A stretch of DNA of 64,000 nucleotides from Burkholderiales bacterium (lineage in GTDB: Bacteria; Pseudomonadota; Gammaproteobacteria; Burkholderiales; Burkholderiaceae_C), in assembly GCA_016195825.1 (NCBI GenBank), contig JACPYV010000099.1, positions 1 to 64,000 on the forward strand. The letters are read 5' to 3'. This document shows positions 25,232-34,638 of this stretch, one piece after another. The notes beneath the pieces are model-generated. The model made no database searches. It was given only the letters and a program-made list of their open reading frames with translations, and was not told where the DNA came from. The position numbers and the translations under genes are program-made. Position 1 is the stretch's first letter. Each line of letters begins with the position of its first letter.

Positions 25232-26548
25232 ATGAGCTTCCAGCAAGGCCTTTCCGGGCTCAACGCCGCGTCCAAGAACCTCGACGTCATCGGCAACAAC
25301 ATCGCCAATTCGGGCACCTTCGGCTCCAAGGGCTCGCGGGCCGAGTTCTCCGACGTCTATGCGGCCGCGCTGAATGGCGCGGGCTCCAACCAGGTGGGCA
25401 TCGGCACCTCGCTGCAGGCCGTGGCCCAGCAGTTCACGCAGGGCAACATCACGACCACCGATAACCCGATGGACCTCGCCATCAACGGCGGCGGTTTCTT
25501 CCAGGTCAGCGACGGTGTGAACCCCACGCGCTACAGCCGCAACGGCCAGTTCAAGGTCAGCAAGGACGGCTTCATCGTCAACAACGACCAGCTCAAGCTG
25601 ATGGGCTACCCGGCCAACGGCGCAGGCGTCATCCAGCCCGGCACGGCCCAGCCGCTGCAGCTGCCCACCGGCGGCATCCCGCCCGCCGTGACGACCACCG
25701 TGAAGATGGAGTTCAACCTCGACTCCCGGCTGAAGACCACGGCGCCCGGTGGCGGCACCGGCACCGGCATGGACCTCAAGGACAGCGCCACCTACAACAA
25801 CGCCACCTCGCTGACCGTCTACGACGCCAAGGGCCAGGACGTGGCGGTGACCTTCTACTTCCAGAAGGCCCAGCCCGCCGCCGATGGCAGCGACACCTGG
25901 AACGTCTACGCGACCGCCAACGGCACGCCCTTCGCCACCGACGCCAGCGGCGCCGCCATAGGGCTGGACGCCAACGGCAACCCGACCGCGCCCTATACGA
26001 CCGTCACCTTCCCGCCCACTGGCGGCTCGCCGACCAGCCCGACCGCCGCGATTGCGATGAATGTGCCCGCCGGCACCAGCACGCGCGGCAACTCGACGCT
26101 GGCCATCCCCGGCATCCAGCTGGACATGACCGGCGCGAGCGAGAACGGCAGCAGCTTCGCCGTGACCAACCTGACCCAGGACGGCTACGCCCCCGGCCAG
26201 CTGACCGGCATCACGGTGGCCAACAACGGCGTCATCCAGGCCCGCTACTCCAACGGCCAGAGCAAGCCCGCCGGCCAGATCGAGCTGGCCTCGTTCCGCA
26301 ACCCGCAGGGCCTGCAGACCATGGGCGGCAACGTCTGGATCCGCACGGTCAACTCGGGTGACGCCGTCGTCGGCGTGCCGGGCGACGGCAACATGGGCGC
26401 CCTGCAGTCCGGTGCGCTGGAGGAAAGCAACGTCGACCTGACGGCCGAGCTGGTCAACATGGTGACGGCGCAACGCGCCTACCAGGCCAATGCGCAGACG
26501 ATCAAGACGCAGGACCAGGTCCTGCAGACCATCGTCAACCTGCGCTGA
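25232..26548 (+). CDS. flgE: Flagellar hook protein FlgE
   Basis: FlgE polymerises into the hook. The 438-residue protein has the N-terminal MSFQQGLSGLNAASKNLDVI and NNIANSGTFGSKGS blocks. Variable beta domains fill about residues 85-370, and the C-terminal family motif is LVNMVTAQRAYQANAQTIKT. The start at 25232 follows AAGGA; an open frame running 363 bases further upstream is the antisense-phase shadow of flgD and is excluded. The middle is rich in asparagine/glycine/threonine turns, typical for hook proteins. Confidence 0.96.
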   Translation: MSFQQGLSGLNAASKNLDVIGNNIANSGTFGSKGSRAEFSDVYAAALNGAGSNQVGIGTSLQAVAQQFTQGNITTTDNPMDLAINGGGFFQVSDGVNPTRYSRNGQFKVSKDGFIVNNDQLKLMGYPANGAGVIQPGTAQPLQLPTGGIPPAVTTTVKMEFNLDSRLKTTAPGGGTGTGMDLKDSATYNNATSLTVYDAKGQDVAVTFYFQKAQPAADGSDTWNVYATANGTPFATDASGAAIGLDANGNPTAPYTTVTFPPTGGSPTSPTAAIAMNVPAGTSTRGNSTLAIPGIQLDMTGASENGSSFAVTNLTQDGYAPGQLTGITVANNGVIQARYSNGQSKPAGQIELASFRNPQGLQTMGGNVWIRTVNSGDAVVGVPGDGNMGALQSGALEESNVDLTAELVNMVTAQRAYQANAQTIKTQDQVLQTIVNLR

Positions 26549-26573
26549 ACACGACAACCGCTGAGGGCCCGCG

Positions 26574-27305
26574 ATGGACCGCATGATCTACCTCTCGATG
26601 GCCGGCGCCAAGGCGGCCATGCAGCGGCAGGACGTGCTCTCGCACAACCTCGCCAACGTCACGACCAACGGCTTTCGCGCCGAGCTGCAGGCGTTCCGCG
26701 CCGTGCCGGTGCGTGGCGATGGCGCGTCCACGCGCGCCTTCGCGCTGGAAACCACCGTCGGCTACAACGACGCCCAGGGCCCGTTGACGCCGACCGGCCG
26801 CAACCTGGACGTGGCCATGCAGGGCAACGCTTGGCTGGCCGTGCAGGCCAATGATGGCACCGAGGCCTACACCCGCGCCGGCTCGCTGGACGTGAACGCC
26901 GAAGGCCTGCTGGTCATGCGCAACGGCATGCCGGTTCTGGGTGATGGTGGCCCGATCAACATCCCGCCCAACAGCGCGGTGGAGATCGGCAGCGACGGCA
27001 CCATCAGCGCCAAGTCACCCAACCAGAAGCCCACGACGGTGGGCCGACTCAAACTGGTCACACCCGAGACGCCCAATCAGCTAACGCGCGGGGATGACGG
27101 CCTGTTCCGCGCCGCCGACGGCGACCTGCCGGCCAACGCCGCGGCCCGCCTGCAGGACGGCGCGCTGGAAGGCTCCAACGTGAGCCCTGTCGAGACCATG
27201 GTGTCCATGATCGCCGCCGGCCGCCAGTTCGAGCAGCAGATGAAGCTGCTGCAGATCGCCCAGACCCAGGGCCAGCAATCCGCCAAGCTGCTTGGCAGTC
27301 AGTAA
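26574..27305 (+). CDS. flgF: Flagellar basal-body rod protein FlgF
   Basis: FlgF is a proximal rod component. The 243 residues start MDRMIYLSMAGAKAAMQRQ and contain SHNLANVTTNGFRAELQAF. The middle domain includes LDVAMQGNAWLAVQANDG and the C-terminal helix SPVETMVSMIAAGRQFEQQM. Spacing within the operon (25 bases after flgE, 12 before flgG) is ordinary. Confidence 0.96.
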   Translation: MDRMIYLSMAGAKAAMQRQDVLSHNLANVTTNGFRAELQAFRAVPVRGDGASTRAFALETTVGYNDAQGPLTPTGRNLDVAMQGNAWLAVQANDGTEAYTRAGSLDVNAEGLLVMRNGMPVLGDGGPINIPPNSAVEIGSDGTISAKSPNQKPTTVGRLKLVTPETPNQLTRGDDGLFRAADGDLPANAAARLQDGALEGSNVSPVETMVSMIAAGRQFEQQMKLLQIAQTQGQQSAKLLGSQ

Positions 27306-27317
27306 AGAGGCCCCACC

Positions 27318-28100
27318 ATGATGCGCTCGCTCTGGATCGCCAAGACCGGCATGGAAGCCCAGCAGACCCAGCTGGACAACATCTCGCACAACCTCGCCAA
27401 CGTGGCCACCAATGGCTACAAGCGCTCGCACGCCGTCTTCGAGGATCTGATCTACCAGAACATGCGCCAGGCCGGCGCCAACAGCACCGAGCAGACCACG
27501 CTGCCCACGGGCCTGCAGGTTGGCCTGGGTGTGCGCCCGGTGGCCACCGCCCGCATCTACACGCAGGGCAACCTGCAGCAGACCAGCAACAACCTGGACC
27601 TGGCCATCAAGGGCGACGGCTTCTTCCAGATCCAGATGCCGGACGGCACGACCAACTACACGCGCGACGGCAGCTTCCAGCTCAACGCCAACGGCCAGAT
27701 GGTCACCAGCAACGGCTACACGCTGCTGCCTGGCGTCACCATCCCGACCAACGCGCAGAGCCTGACAATCGGCAACGACGGCACGGTGAGCGTCACGCTG
27801 CCTGGCCAGGCCGCACCGCAGACGGTCGGCCAGCTGCAGCTCGCCAACTTCGTGAACCCAGCCGGCCTGGACCCCAAGGGCCAGAACCTGTTCGCCGAGA
27901 CCGCCGCCAGCGGCACGCCCAACACCGGCGCGCCCAACAACAACGGCATGGGCGCGCTGCAGCAGGGCTTCGTCGAGACGTCCAACGTCAACGTCGTGGA
28001 GGAGCTGGTGCAGATGATCCAGACCCAGCGCGCCTACGAGCTGAACTCGAAAGCAGTTCAAACCTCGGACCAGATGCTGCAGAAGCTCGCCCAGATCTAA
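27318..28100 (+). CDS. flgG: Flagellar distal rod protein FlgG
   Basis: FlgG makes the distal rod. The 260-residue product has the hallmark N terminus [20 protein letters not shown] and [16 protein letters not shown]. The FlgG-specific stretch with [11 protein letters not shown] follows, and the C terminus is [31 protein letters not shown]. It starts after AGAGGCCCC. A gap of 175 bases to flgH follows, longer than other gaps in the operon. Confidence 0.97.
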   Translation: MMRSLWIAKTGMEAQQTQLDNISHNLANVATNGYKRSHAVFEDLIYQNMRQAGANSTEQTTLPTGLQVGLGVRPVATARIYTQGNLQQTSNNLDLAIKGDGFFQIQMPDGTTNYTRDGSFQLNANGQMVTSNGYTLLPGVTIPTNAQSLTIGNDGTVSVTLPGQAAPQTVGQLQLANFVNPAGLDPKGQNLFAETAASGTPNTGAPNNNGMGALQQGFVETSNVNVVEELVQMIQTQRAYELNSKAVQTSDQMLQKLAQI

Positions 28101-28175
28101 CTCCCCCCGTAGCACTCGCGCGCTCCCCCAGGGCGCGCAGCCAACGGCCCGGCAAAGCGCTTGCGCTTCGGTGAA

Positions 28176-28209
28176 GGCTCATAGCGCGTAGCGATGTGAA
28201 GCCTGAGCC
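28176..28209 (+). repeat. Imperfect hairpin between flgG and flgH
   Basis: GGCTCA (28176-28181) can pair with TGAGCC (28204-28209). A competing AGGCT/AGCCT pairing (28175-28179, 28200-28204) uses the same bases. It lies in the 175-base flgG-flgH spacer and could be an mRNA processing or stability element. No T-run follows. Confidence 0.3.
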
Positions 28210-28275
28210 ACAACAGGTTGCGGTCGCTGCTGGATGAGCGGCCGGCTGCGCGGCCTGATGAATGGAGAAGTAGTC

Positions 28276-28953
28276 ATGAAGTACCTCACCTCGATCGCCC
28301 TCGTGCTCGCCGCGGCGCTGCTCGCCGGCTGTGCCACGCCCTACCCCGAACCCCAGGTGGAGCTGGCGCACACGCCGGTCGTCAACCTGCCACCGGTGCA
28401 GCCCATGGCCGCGACCAACGGCTCCATCTATCAGGCGGCCAGCTACCGCCCGCTGTTCGAAGACCACCGCGCGCGGCTGGTGGGCGACACGCTGACCATC
28501 AACATCACCGAGAAGGTCTCAGCCACGCAGACCAGCACCAGCGAGCTGAGCAAGACCGGCAGCCTGTCGGCCGGTGTGACGGCCCTGCCCGGCATCGCCG
28601 GCAACTCCTTCGGCCGCGCCAGCGCCGGCGCCACGTCGGCCAACGACAACAAGGGCAAGGGCAGCAACCAGAACACCAACGAGTTCACCGGCGCCATCAC
28701 CGCCGTGGTGATGGCCGTGCTGCCCAACGGGCACCTGATGATCAGCGGCGAAAAGCAGATCGGCGTGAACCACAACGTCGACGTGCTGCGCTTCTCCGGC
28801 CAGGTGGACCCACGCATGATCGGCCAGGGCAATGCCGTGCCGTCGACCTCGGTGGCCAATGTGCGCATCGAGCAGCGCGGCCGCGGCGCCGCTTCGGACG
28901 CCCACGCGGTCGGCTGGCTGTCGCGCTTCTTCCTGAACATCGCGCCGAGCTGA
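28276..28953 (+). CDS. flgH: Flagellar L-ring lipoprotein FlgH
   Basis: FlgH builds the outer-membrane L ring. The 225-residue precursor has a lipoprotein signal ending in LLAGC with the lipidated Cys19. The mature part contains YRPLFEDHRARLVGDTLTI and NITEKVSATQTSTS near its start and a C-terminal SVANVRIEQRGRG plus WLSRFFLNI. The start at 28276 opens directly on the signal peptide. Normally flgI would follow; here a 9.4-kb block intervenes. Confidence 0.95.
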   Translation: MKYLTSIALVLAAALLAGCATPYPEPQVELAHTPVVNLPPVQPMAATNGSIYQAASYRPLFEDHRARLVGDTLTINITEKVSATQTSTSELSKTGSLSAGVTALPGIAGNSFGRASAGATSANDNKGKGSNQNTNEFTGAITAVVMAVLPNGHLMISGEKQIGVNHNVDVLRFSGQVDPRMIGQGNAVPSTSVANVRIEQRGRGAASDAHAVGWLSRFFLNIAPS

Positions 28954-28987
28954 CACTCCCGGCGCCGGCGCCGTCGGCATACCATCA

Positions 28988-29015
28988 CCCCAGGGGAGCG
29001 CAACGAACGCTGGGG
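28988..29015 (+). promoter_or_regulatory. Small hairpin before the binding-protein gene
   Basis: CCCCAG (28988-28993) and CTGGGG (29010-29015) are complementary arms in the 72 bases between flgH and the next gene, ten bases before its ATG. It could separate flgH transcription from the following gene or affect translation. The evidence is slight. Confidence 0.25.
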
Positions 29016-29025
29016 ATGAGGGGCC

Positions 29026-29754
29026 ATGGAGCTGTGGCGGCGCCGCGAAGCCGTTGTGATGATCGCCGGGTGGCTGCCGCTTGGGCCATCCGCGCAGCCA
29101 CAGCCGCTGCACTTCGCCACGGACGCCAATGACCAGAGCGGCCTAGCGCCCGGCGGGCGCGCCGTGCTGAGCCGGGCCTTCCAGCGCCTGGGGCTGGCAG
29201 TGAGCTTTGAAGCCCTGCCGCTGCGCCGCTCGCTGCGCATGACCGAGCAGGGCCAGCTGGACGGCGAGGCGCTGCGCATCCGTGCCCTCGGGCAGGACCA
29301 CCCCGGCCTGTTGCTGGTTCCCGTGGCGATCGCAACGGTCAAGGTCATCGGCCTGGTGCGCCAGCGTGGCCCGGGGCCCGTCGACTGGGCTGCGCTGGCT
29401 CAACTGCGCGTCGGCTACCCGCGCGGCATCGTGCTGATCGAGAACCTGCTCGCCAGCGTGCCGCGCAAGCTGGAGGCGACGACGCACGCCGATCTGCTGC
29501 GCCTGCTGCGGACCGAGGCCATCGACATCGCGCTGCTGACGCAGGCAGCCGGCGAGCCCGAGCCCGACGCCGAGCAGATGTCCGGCCTGGCAACCCTGCC
29601 CACGCCCCTCAGCGTGACGCCGCTGTACCCGCTGCTGCACCAGCGCCACCGCGAACTGCTGCCGCGACTGACCGCCATGCTGCAGCAGATGGAGGACAGC
29701 GGCGAATCCGCACGCCTGCGCAGCGTCGCCTGGGGCGGCGTGCTCAGCCCTTGA
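29026..29754 (+). CDS. Periplasmic substrate-binding-domain protein
   Basis: The 242-residue protein is a type 2 periplasmic-binding-fold protein of the SBP_bac_3-like kind. It has an N-terminal hydrophobic stretch (VVMIAGWLPLGPSAQ), a first lobe containing LPLRRSLRMTEQGQLDGEALRI and a second lobe with LRVGYPRGIVLIENLL and IDIALLTQ. No permease or ATPase is adjacent, so it is probably a stand-alone sensor or binding protein rather than a transporter part. Two similar genes occur in this window beside other motility/signalling genes. Its stop overlaps the convergent amidohydrolase by 11 bases. Confidence 0.75.
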   Translation: MELWRRREAVVMIAGWLPLGPSAQPQPLHFATDANDQSGLAPGGRAVLSRAFQRLGLAVSFEALPLRRSLRMTEQGQLDGEALRIRALGQDHPGLLLVPVAIATVKVIGLVRQRGPGPVDWAALAQLRVGYPRGIVLIENLLASVPRKLEATTHADLLRLLRTEAIDIALLTQAAGEPEPDAEQMSGLATLPTPLSVTPLYPLLHQRHRELLPRLTAMLQQMEDSGESARLRSVAWGGVLSP

Positions 29755-31000
29755 CCGAGGCCAGGTAGTCCACGGCCAGGTGGGCGAGTGCGCGCACCCC
29801 CACCTCCAGCCCGCGCTCGTCGACGACGAAGCGCGGCGAATGGTTGGAGTAGGCCTGGCTTGGCTCGATGTCCGGCGGCGTCACACCGACAAAGAAGAAC
29901 AGGCCCGGGATCAGCCGCTGGAAGAAGGAAAAATCCTCTGCGCCGGTGGCTTTGGGCACGACCTCGATGCCCATGGGGCGCGGGCCGGTACTGGCCACGC
30001 GGGTCAGCGTGGGCACCATCGCCTCGGTCAGCACCGGGTCGTTGCGCGTCACGGGATAGTTCTTGGTGATGCAGACCTTGCAGGTCGCGCGCGAGCCCGC
30101 GGCGATGCCCTCGGCCAGCAGCGTCACGCGCTCGTGGATGGCGTCACGCATGCCCTCGTCGAAGCTGCGGATGGTGCCGCGCATCTCGACCGAGTCCGGG
30201 ATGATGTTCTCGCGCACGCCGCCCTTGATCGCGCCGATCGTGACGACGGCCGGCTCGCGGTTCAGGTCCAGCGTGCGGCTGACGATGGTCTGCAGGCCCA
30301 GCACGATCTGAGCCGACGTGACGATGGGGTCCACACCCAGCCAGGGCGCTGCGCCATGGGTCTGCTTGCCCTGCACGGTGATCTTGAGCTTGTCGCTGCT
30401 CGCCATCGTCGGCCCGGGCCGGTAGCCGATGACGCCGGCCGGCTGGCGCGACGTGACGTGCAGGCCGAAGATGGCGCCGGGCGTGGGGTGCTCCAGCACG
30501 CCCTCCTTGATCATCAGCGCCGCGCCGCCCTCTTCGCCCTCGGGCGGCATTTCCTCAGCAGGCTGGAAGATGAACTTCACCGTGCCGGCGATGTGCTCGC
30601 GCAGGCCGGCCAGGATGCTGGCCACGCCCATCAGGATGGCGACATGGCAGTCATGCCCGCAAGCGTGCATGACACCGACCTCCTCGCCGTTCCAAACCGC
30701 GCGGGCCTTCGAGGCAAAGGGGAGCTCCACCTCTTCGGTGACGGGCAGGCCGTCCATGTCGGCGCGCAGCGCCACAGCACCGCCGGGCTTGCCGCCCTTG
30801 AGCAGGCCGACGACGCCGGTGTGGGCCACACCCGTCTTGACCTCATCCAGGCCCAGCGCGCGCAGATGTTCGGCAACGATGGACGCGGTGCGGAATTCGC
30901 GGTTGCCCAGCTCCGGGTGCTGGTGCAGGTCGCGGCGCCAGGCGATGACCTGCGCTTGCAGGGCCAGGGCGGCTGCGTCAATCTCGGCGCTCAGGGACAT
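29744..31000 (-). CDS. M20 family amidohydrolase (hippurate hydrolase-like)
   Basis: This metal-dependent amidohydrolase of 418 residues has WRRDLHQHPELGNREF near residue 25, metal-ligand motifs HACGHDCH near 112 and EEMPPEGEEGG, and a lid/dimerisation domain around 190-300. The C-terminal zinc histidine lies in YSNHSPRF. Relatives cleave N-acyl amino acids such as hippurate or indole-acetyl conjugates. All ligand positions look intact. It stands alone within the flagellar interruption. Confidence 0.93.
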   Translation of the reverse strand: MSLSAEIDAAALALQAQVIAWRRDLHQHPELGNREFRTASIVAEHLRALGLDEVKTGVAHTGVVGLLKGGKPGGAVALRADMDGLPVTEEVELPFASKARAVWNGEEVGVMHACGHDCHVAILMGVASILAGLREHIAGTVKFIFQPAEEMPPEGEEGGAALMIKEGVLEHPTPGAIFGLHVTSRQPAGVIGYRPGPTMASSDKLKITVQGKQTHGAAPWLGVDPIVTSAQIVLGLQTIVSRTLDLNREPAVVTIGAIKGGVRENIIPDSVEMRGTIRSFDEGMRDAIHERVTLLAEGIAAGSRATCKVCITKNYPVTRNDPVLTEAMVPTLTRVASTGPRPMGIEVVPKATGAEDFSFFQRLIPGLFFFVGVTPPDIEPSQAYSNHSPRFVVDERGLEVGVRALAHLAVDYLASVKG

Positions 31001-31036
31001 CGATGAACCTCCGGGGCGAAGCGCGCCAGTATGACC

Positions 31037-32383
31037 TCAGCTCACCTCGTTGAGGTCCCGGCGGCTCCAGGCGCGTATCGCTGCCAACGTCAGCGGCACG
31101 GTCAGCGCCAGCTGCAGCGCCAGCCACACGGGGCCTCGCTGGGGCGCAAAGCCCAGCCAGACCAGGCCGTACAGCAACGCGGCCATCAGCGCGGGGGTGC
31201 CCAGGATAATGGCCAGGCCGAGCCACGCCGGGCAGCGCCGGCCGCGCTGCCAGTGCAGAAAGCTGCTCGCAAGCAGCACGTCGCCCGTGACTGAGAGCCA
31301 GGTGCCGGCGTTGATGTGCTGGCTGCCATCCCTGTGGAACAACGCGACGAGGGCCAGCGCCACCGTGAACAAGACCACCGCGGCAGCCATGGATCCCAGC
31401 ACCATGCGCACCGCCCAGCGCTGCGGGCTCATGCGGCGCGGCGCCAGCCGCAGGCGCCAGTGCAGCGGCGGCGCCACGTAACAACTCGCGGCAATGAGGG
31501 CGACCAGCAACATGCAGCCGCCATAGATGATGCCGTCATAGGCGCCGTCGTAGACCCGGCCCCAACTGAACCAGCGCAAGCGGTCTGCCTGGCCGACGAG
31601 CTGAGGCAGCCACATCAGCGGCAGCAACACCCCCGCGAACCGGTAGCGGTCAGTGTTCTGGCGGGCCGGCGCCGTCGGCTCGAGGCCGCTGGTCACGCGC
31701 CAGGTCTGGTAGGCCGTCGTCCGACGCAGCCACGCCGCGGGCCGGGGCCAGGGCAACGGCGGCGACAGCATGGCCAGCGCGCGGCTCGAAGTCAGCCAGC
31801 GCCACAGCAGCACGGTGGCTGCAGCGACGGCCAGGAGGTGCCAGCCATCACCCACATCGCCGCCGCCCGGCGCACCCAGAAGCACGGCCAGGCCGGCCAG
31901 CGCCGGCACAAGCAGCAGGCGGGGCGCCCGGCCATGCCAGCTCAACGGCACGACCAGACCGCCGCACAGACACCCAGCCGGTACTGCCAGCGCGCTGCGC
32001 ACCGGCTCCCAGCTGTCGCCCCGCCACGCCAGCATGAGGGCCAGCACCAATGGCCCGGCCGCGCCGGTGGCGCCCATGCGCCAGAGGTCGCCCAGCAACC
32101 CGGCGCGGACACGGGCTCGCGCGCTCAGCGGCGCGGCGCGGCTCTCCCACTGACACAGGCGGTCGTGCGCTGCCAAGGCCAGCACGCAGGCGCCGAAGGC
32201 CAGCAAGCTGCCCTGGATGATCAGCAACGGCAGGAGCACCCGAACCATGCCGTGAAACTCCAGGGCCAGCGAGGCCGGCAGCAACGCGATGGCACTGACC
32301 AGGCCCGGCAGCAGGCGGGTCAGCAGCGGCAACCCGAAGGCCCGCGGCTCACCTCCCGGCGTGGTGGTGGCGATGGCCATCAT
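31037..32383 (-). CDS. Integral membrane protein of a GntR-regulated ABC system
   Basis: The 448-residue product has about ten hydrophobic segments and a highly charged interior, with no recognised catalytic motif. It overlaps the upstream ATPase gene in an ATGATG/TGA arrangement, so it is the membrane partner of that ATPase by position, in the manner of ABC-2 or YtrB-YtrF-type exporters. Either ATG of the pair can be the start. The substrate is unknown. Confidence 0.75.
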   Translation of the reverse strand: MMAIATTTPGGEPRAFGLPLLTRLLPGLVSAIALLPASLALEFHGMVRVLLPLLIIQGSLLAFGACVLALAAHDRLCQWESRAAPLSARARVRAGLLGDLWRMGATGAAGPLVLALMLAWRGDSWEPVRSALAVPAGCLCGGLVVPLSWHGRAPRLLLVPALAGLAVLLGAPGGGDVGDGWHLLAVAAATVLLWRWLTSSRALAMLSPPLPWPRPAAWLRRTTAYQTWRVTSGLEPTAPARQNTDRYRFAGVLLPLMWLPQLVGQADRLRWFSWGRVYDGAYDGIIYGGCMLLVALIAASCYVAPPLHWRLRLAPRRMSPQRWAVRMVLGSMAAAVVLFTVALALVALFHRDGSQHINAGTWLSVTGDVLLASSFLHWQRGRRCPAWLGLAIILGTPALMAALLYGLVWLGFAPQRGPVWLALQLALTVPLTLAAIRAWSRRDLNEVS

Positions 32384-33222
32384 GTGTTCAGCACCTCCAG
32401 CAGGTCTTCCATGCCCAGCCCGGCCAAGCCGGCGGCCTCGGGTCGCTGGCGGCTGTCCACCAGCAACTGCCCACCCTGGGCGGCGCTCCAGTGCAGGCCA
32501 GCCGGGTCGGGCTGGGCTGAGGGCACGCAGCGAAGGTACTCCACTGCGTCGTCCCACTCGATGAAGAGCTGCACCCGGCCCTCGCGCAGGAACAGCACGT
32601 GGCTCACAACCCGCTCCAGGTCGCTGAGCAAATGACTGGACACCAGCACCGTGCGCGGCGCCGCCTTGCGCCGCAGCGCGAACAACGCGCGCATGAAGTC
32701 GCGCCGCGAGATCGGATCCAGGCTGGCGACCGGTTCGTCCAGCAGCAGCAGGTCGGGGTCGTGAGCCAGGGCCAGCACAACGGCGAGCTTCTGCTGATCG
32801 CCCATCGACAAGGCATCGGCGCGCCGGCCCAGCGGCAGGTCAAGCCGCGCGGCCAGCGCGACGGCGCCCGGCAGGTGCACGTCCGGGTACACCGCGGCCA
32901 TCTCGTTCAGATGGTCCAAGCCCGTCAGGCGCGGGAAGAGGTCGGGAGTCTGGGCGGCATAACCCAGGCGCTCGCGCACCGCGTCGCTCAGCGCCAGGCT
33001 GGGCTCGCCCAGCAGCCGTGCCTCACCCTCGGTGGGCGTGGCCAGCCCCAGCAGGCAGCGCATCAGCGTGCTCTTGCCCGCGCCGTTGCGCCCGATGAGG
33101 CCGACGACGGCGCCTTCGGGCACGGACAGGTCGATGCGGTCCAGCACCTGCTGACGCGCAGAACTCCATTGACTGTCGACACAGCGCAGGCTGAGCTGAC
33201 GGGCTTCGAGGGCAAGGGTCAT
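32380..33222 (-). CDS. ABC transporter ATP-binding protein (YtrB-like)
   Basis: The 280-residue ATPase has Walker A GRNGAGKST near residue 43, a signature-like ALSMGDQQK segment and Walker B LLLLDEP followed by VASLD and an SSH switch histidine. The C-terminal tail of about 60 residues is characteristic of exporter ATPases regulated by YtrA-type repressors. The start at 33222 overlaps the GntR gene by four bases. An upstream extension is arginine-rich and antisense in character, so it is rejected. Confidence 0.92.
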   Translation of the reverse strand: MTLALEARQLSLRCVDSQWSSARQQVLDRIDLSVPEGAVVGLIGRNGAGKSTLMRCLLGLATPTEGEARLLGEPSLALSDAVRERLGYAAQTPDLFPRLTGLDHLNEMAAVYPDVHLPGAVALAARLDLPLGRRADALSMGDQQKLAVVLALAHDPDLLLLDEPVASLDPISRRDFMRALFALRRKAAPRTVLVSSHLLSDLERVVSHVLFLREGRVQLFIEWDDAVEYLRCVPSAQPDPAGLHWSAAQGGQLLVDSRQRPEAAGLAGLGMEDLLEVLNT

Positions 33223-33629
33223 GAGCGATCCTTTGGCGGTGATTGAAGGGCTTGGGCCAACGCCGTGAGGGCCTGGTCTGCCGGGATGCCTAGCTGCCGC
33301 ACCTGCTGCGCCAGGGCCTGCACGGCTGGCTCCAGCAACGCGAGGCGGTCGCCGCCGGCCGCGGCGGGCTGTGCGCAAGCAGCCACCACCATGCCCACGC
33401 CGCGGCGGCGCTCCAGCAGGCCTTGGGCTTCGAGCAGGCTGTAGGCCTTGCTGACGGTCATGGGGTTGATGGCATGCCGCTCGGCCACGGCACGCACGCT
33501 GGGCAGTTCGTCGCCCGGCACGAGCTGGCCACCGGCCACCAGCCGCTGCACCTGTTCCACCACCTGGCGGTAGATGGGCGTGGCGTGCTGCGGCTGGATG
33601 TCGAAACGGTCGGCAGCGCTGTTTGGCAT
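33219..33629 (-). CDS. GntR family regulator, YtrA subfamily
   Basis: The 136-residue repressor has the GntR winged helix (about 12-80: PIYRQVVEQVQRLVAGGQLVPG, then SVRAVAERHAINPMTVSKAY) and only a short C-terminal helical part. That architecture is the YtrA subfamily, which controls adjacent ABC genes. It leads gntR-ATPase-membrane protein. A group II intron ends two bases before its ATG, cutting it off from the promoter and operator that remain about 1 kb upstream. No ribosome site is evident directly before the start. Confidence 0.9.
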   Translation of the reverse strand: MPNSAADRFDIQPQHATPIYRQVVEQVQRLVAGGQLVPGDELPSVRAVAERHAINPMTVSKAYSLLEAQGLLERRRGVGMVVAACAQPAAAGGDRLALLEPAVQALAQQVRQLGIPADQALTALAQALQSPPKDRS

Positions 33630-33631
33630 TG

Positions 33632-34628
33632 GTAGACGTTGGTTCCTAGACGGCCCGAGGGCCGGGTTCAGAGCCAACGCCCCCGTTCAAACCGTGCGTG
33701 CGGATTTCCCGCACACGGCTTACCAGTGGTCTGTTGGCTCGCAGCATTACGCGGCCCTCCCGTTGCCAGGAGGTTTGCCCGGGTAGCGGATCGTTCCGCG
33801 CAGGCGATGCAATCCAAGGCTTTCGAAGTAGGCCCGGTCCCAGTGCCGGGCTTGACCCGCTCGCAAGTACCGCCCCGCTCGCTTGACGCGCAGGCTTCGC
33901 AGCCGCTTCTCGACGTAGCGCCTTCCCGGCGCCCGCTTGGCTGCGGCCCAGAGCTGCCTTTGCAGTTGTCGCACTTTGTCGCGTGGCCCGTCTTCTCTCG
34001 AATCCCAGCCACCGGGGTCGTTAGGTCCGGTCTGGCCGGCCATTCCCTCGCGCTTACCCACTATCTCAGCATGACCACCGCAGGGACCCTTCCCTCCAGC
34101 CGCGTTATGCCGCACGGCCTTCGTCGACGGCGCTTGCGCGCCATCGTCCAGTACTACGATCCCCTCGGACTCCCGCTGCGCACGCCTCAACTTCGCCTTG
34201 GGCTTATATGAGCGCGCTTGCCCCGACAAGGGCTGCGCAGACGGGCCTCTCACGTTCCGTGCATGTCCTTGCACACGTGCTGCGCCCTCTACCCCGCCGC
34301 AGCCGTCCTCTCGCTTCGGTTCTCGATCAGACAGTGTTGCCTTCGCCGTGACATGAGCGGCTCGGCCTGCGGGTTGTAACTGTGACGAGGCTGCAGGCTT
34401 CACTTGATGTTGCGGCCCGCGTGCTTGCTCCCCGCTACACGGCTCTCGCCGGTTCACAGGCTCTTGACACCCCGCTCGGGCACGGAGGTCTCCCTCCACT
34501 ACCTGGGGTCTGCTACCCGGCGCTCCGACGCTTACCGGGACGGGACTCTCACCCGTTGGACATGCGCAGCATGCAGCAGCTTCAACTCGACCCTGCGGGT
34601 TCTGTATTGCCTTTGCTTCGTGACGCAC
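33632..34628 (-). mobile_element. Group II intron with internally deleted reverse transcriptase
   Basis: On the minus strand the element begins GTGCG (34628-34624). It contains a long structured 5' region and ends with a domain V hairpin (33690-33721, AACCGTGCGTGCGG against CCGCACACGGCTT as read on the plus strand). A domain VI-like stem with CCAACG/CGTTGG follows, and the 3' end is CTAC at 33632. About 1 kb is far short of an intron carrying a full reverse transcriptase. The boundaries are inferred from typical ends. The ribozyme parts look present, so splicing may persist if the enzyme is supplied in trans. Confidence 0.75.
33747..34043 (-). pseudogene. ltrA: Reverse transcriptase/maturase remnant (LtrA type)
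   Basis: The 98-codon frame joins the usual start of a group II intron reverse transcriptase (DKVRQLQRQLWAAAKRAPGRR, ending near residue 42) directly to a maturase C terminus (VEKRLRSLRVKRAGR and AYFESLGLHRLRG). The junction is near 33917. All reverse transcriptase catalytic blocks, including the YADD region, are missing. The reading frame stays open across the junction, which is consistent with an in-frame deletion. Confidence 0.7.
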
Positions 34629-34638
34629 CATGTGCATT

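Noticed and set aside
33747-34637. A 296-codon protein gene in the intron region
   Set aside because: Most of it is the structured 5' ribozyme read as codons; only the last 98 codons resemble reverse transcriptase ends.
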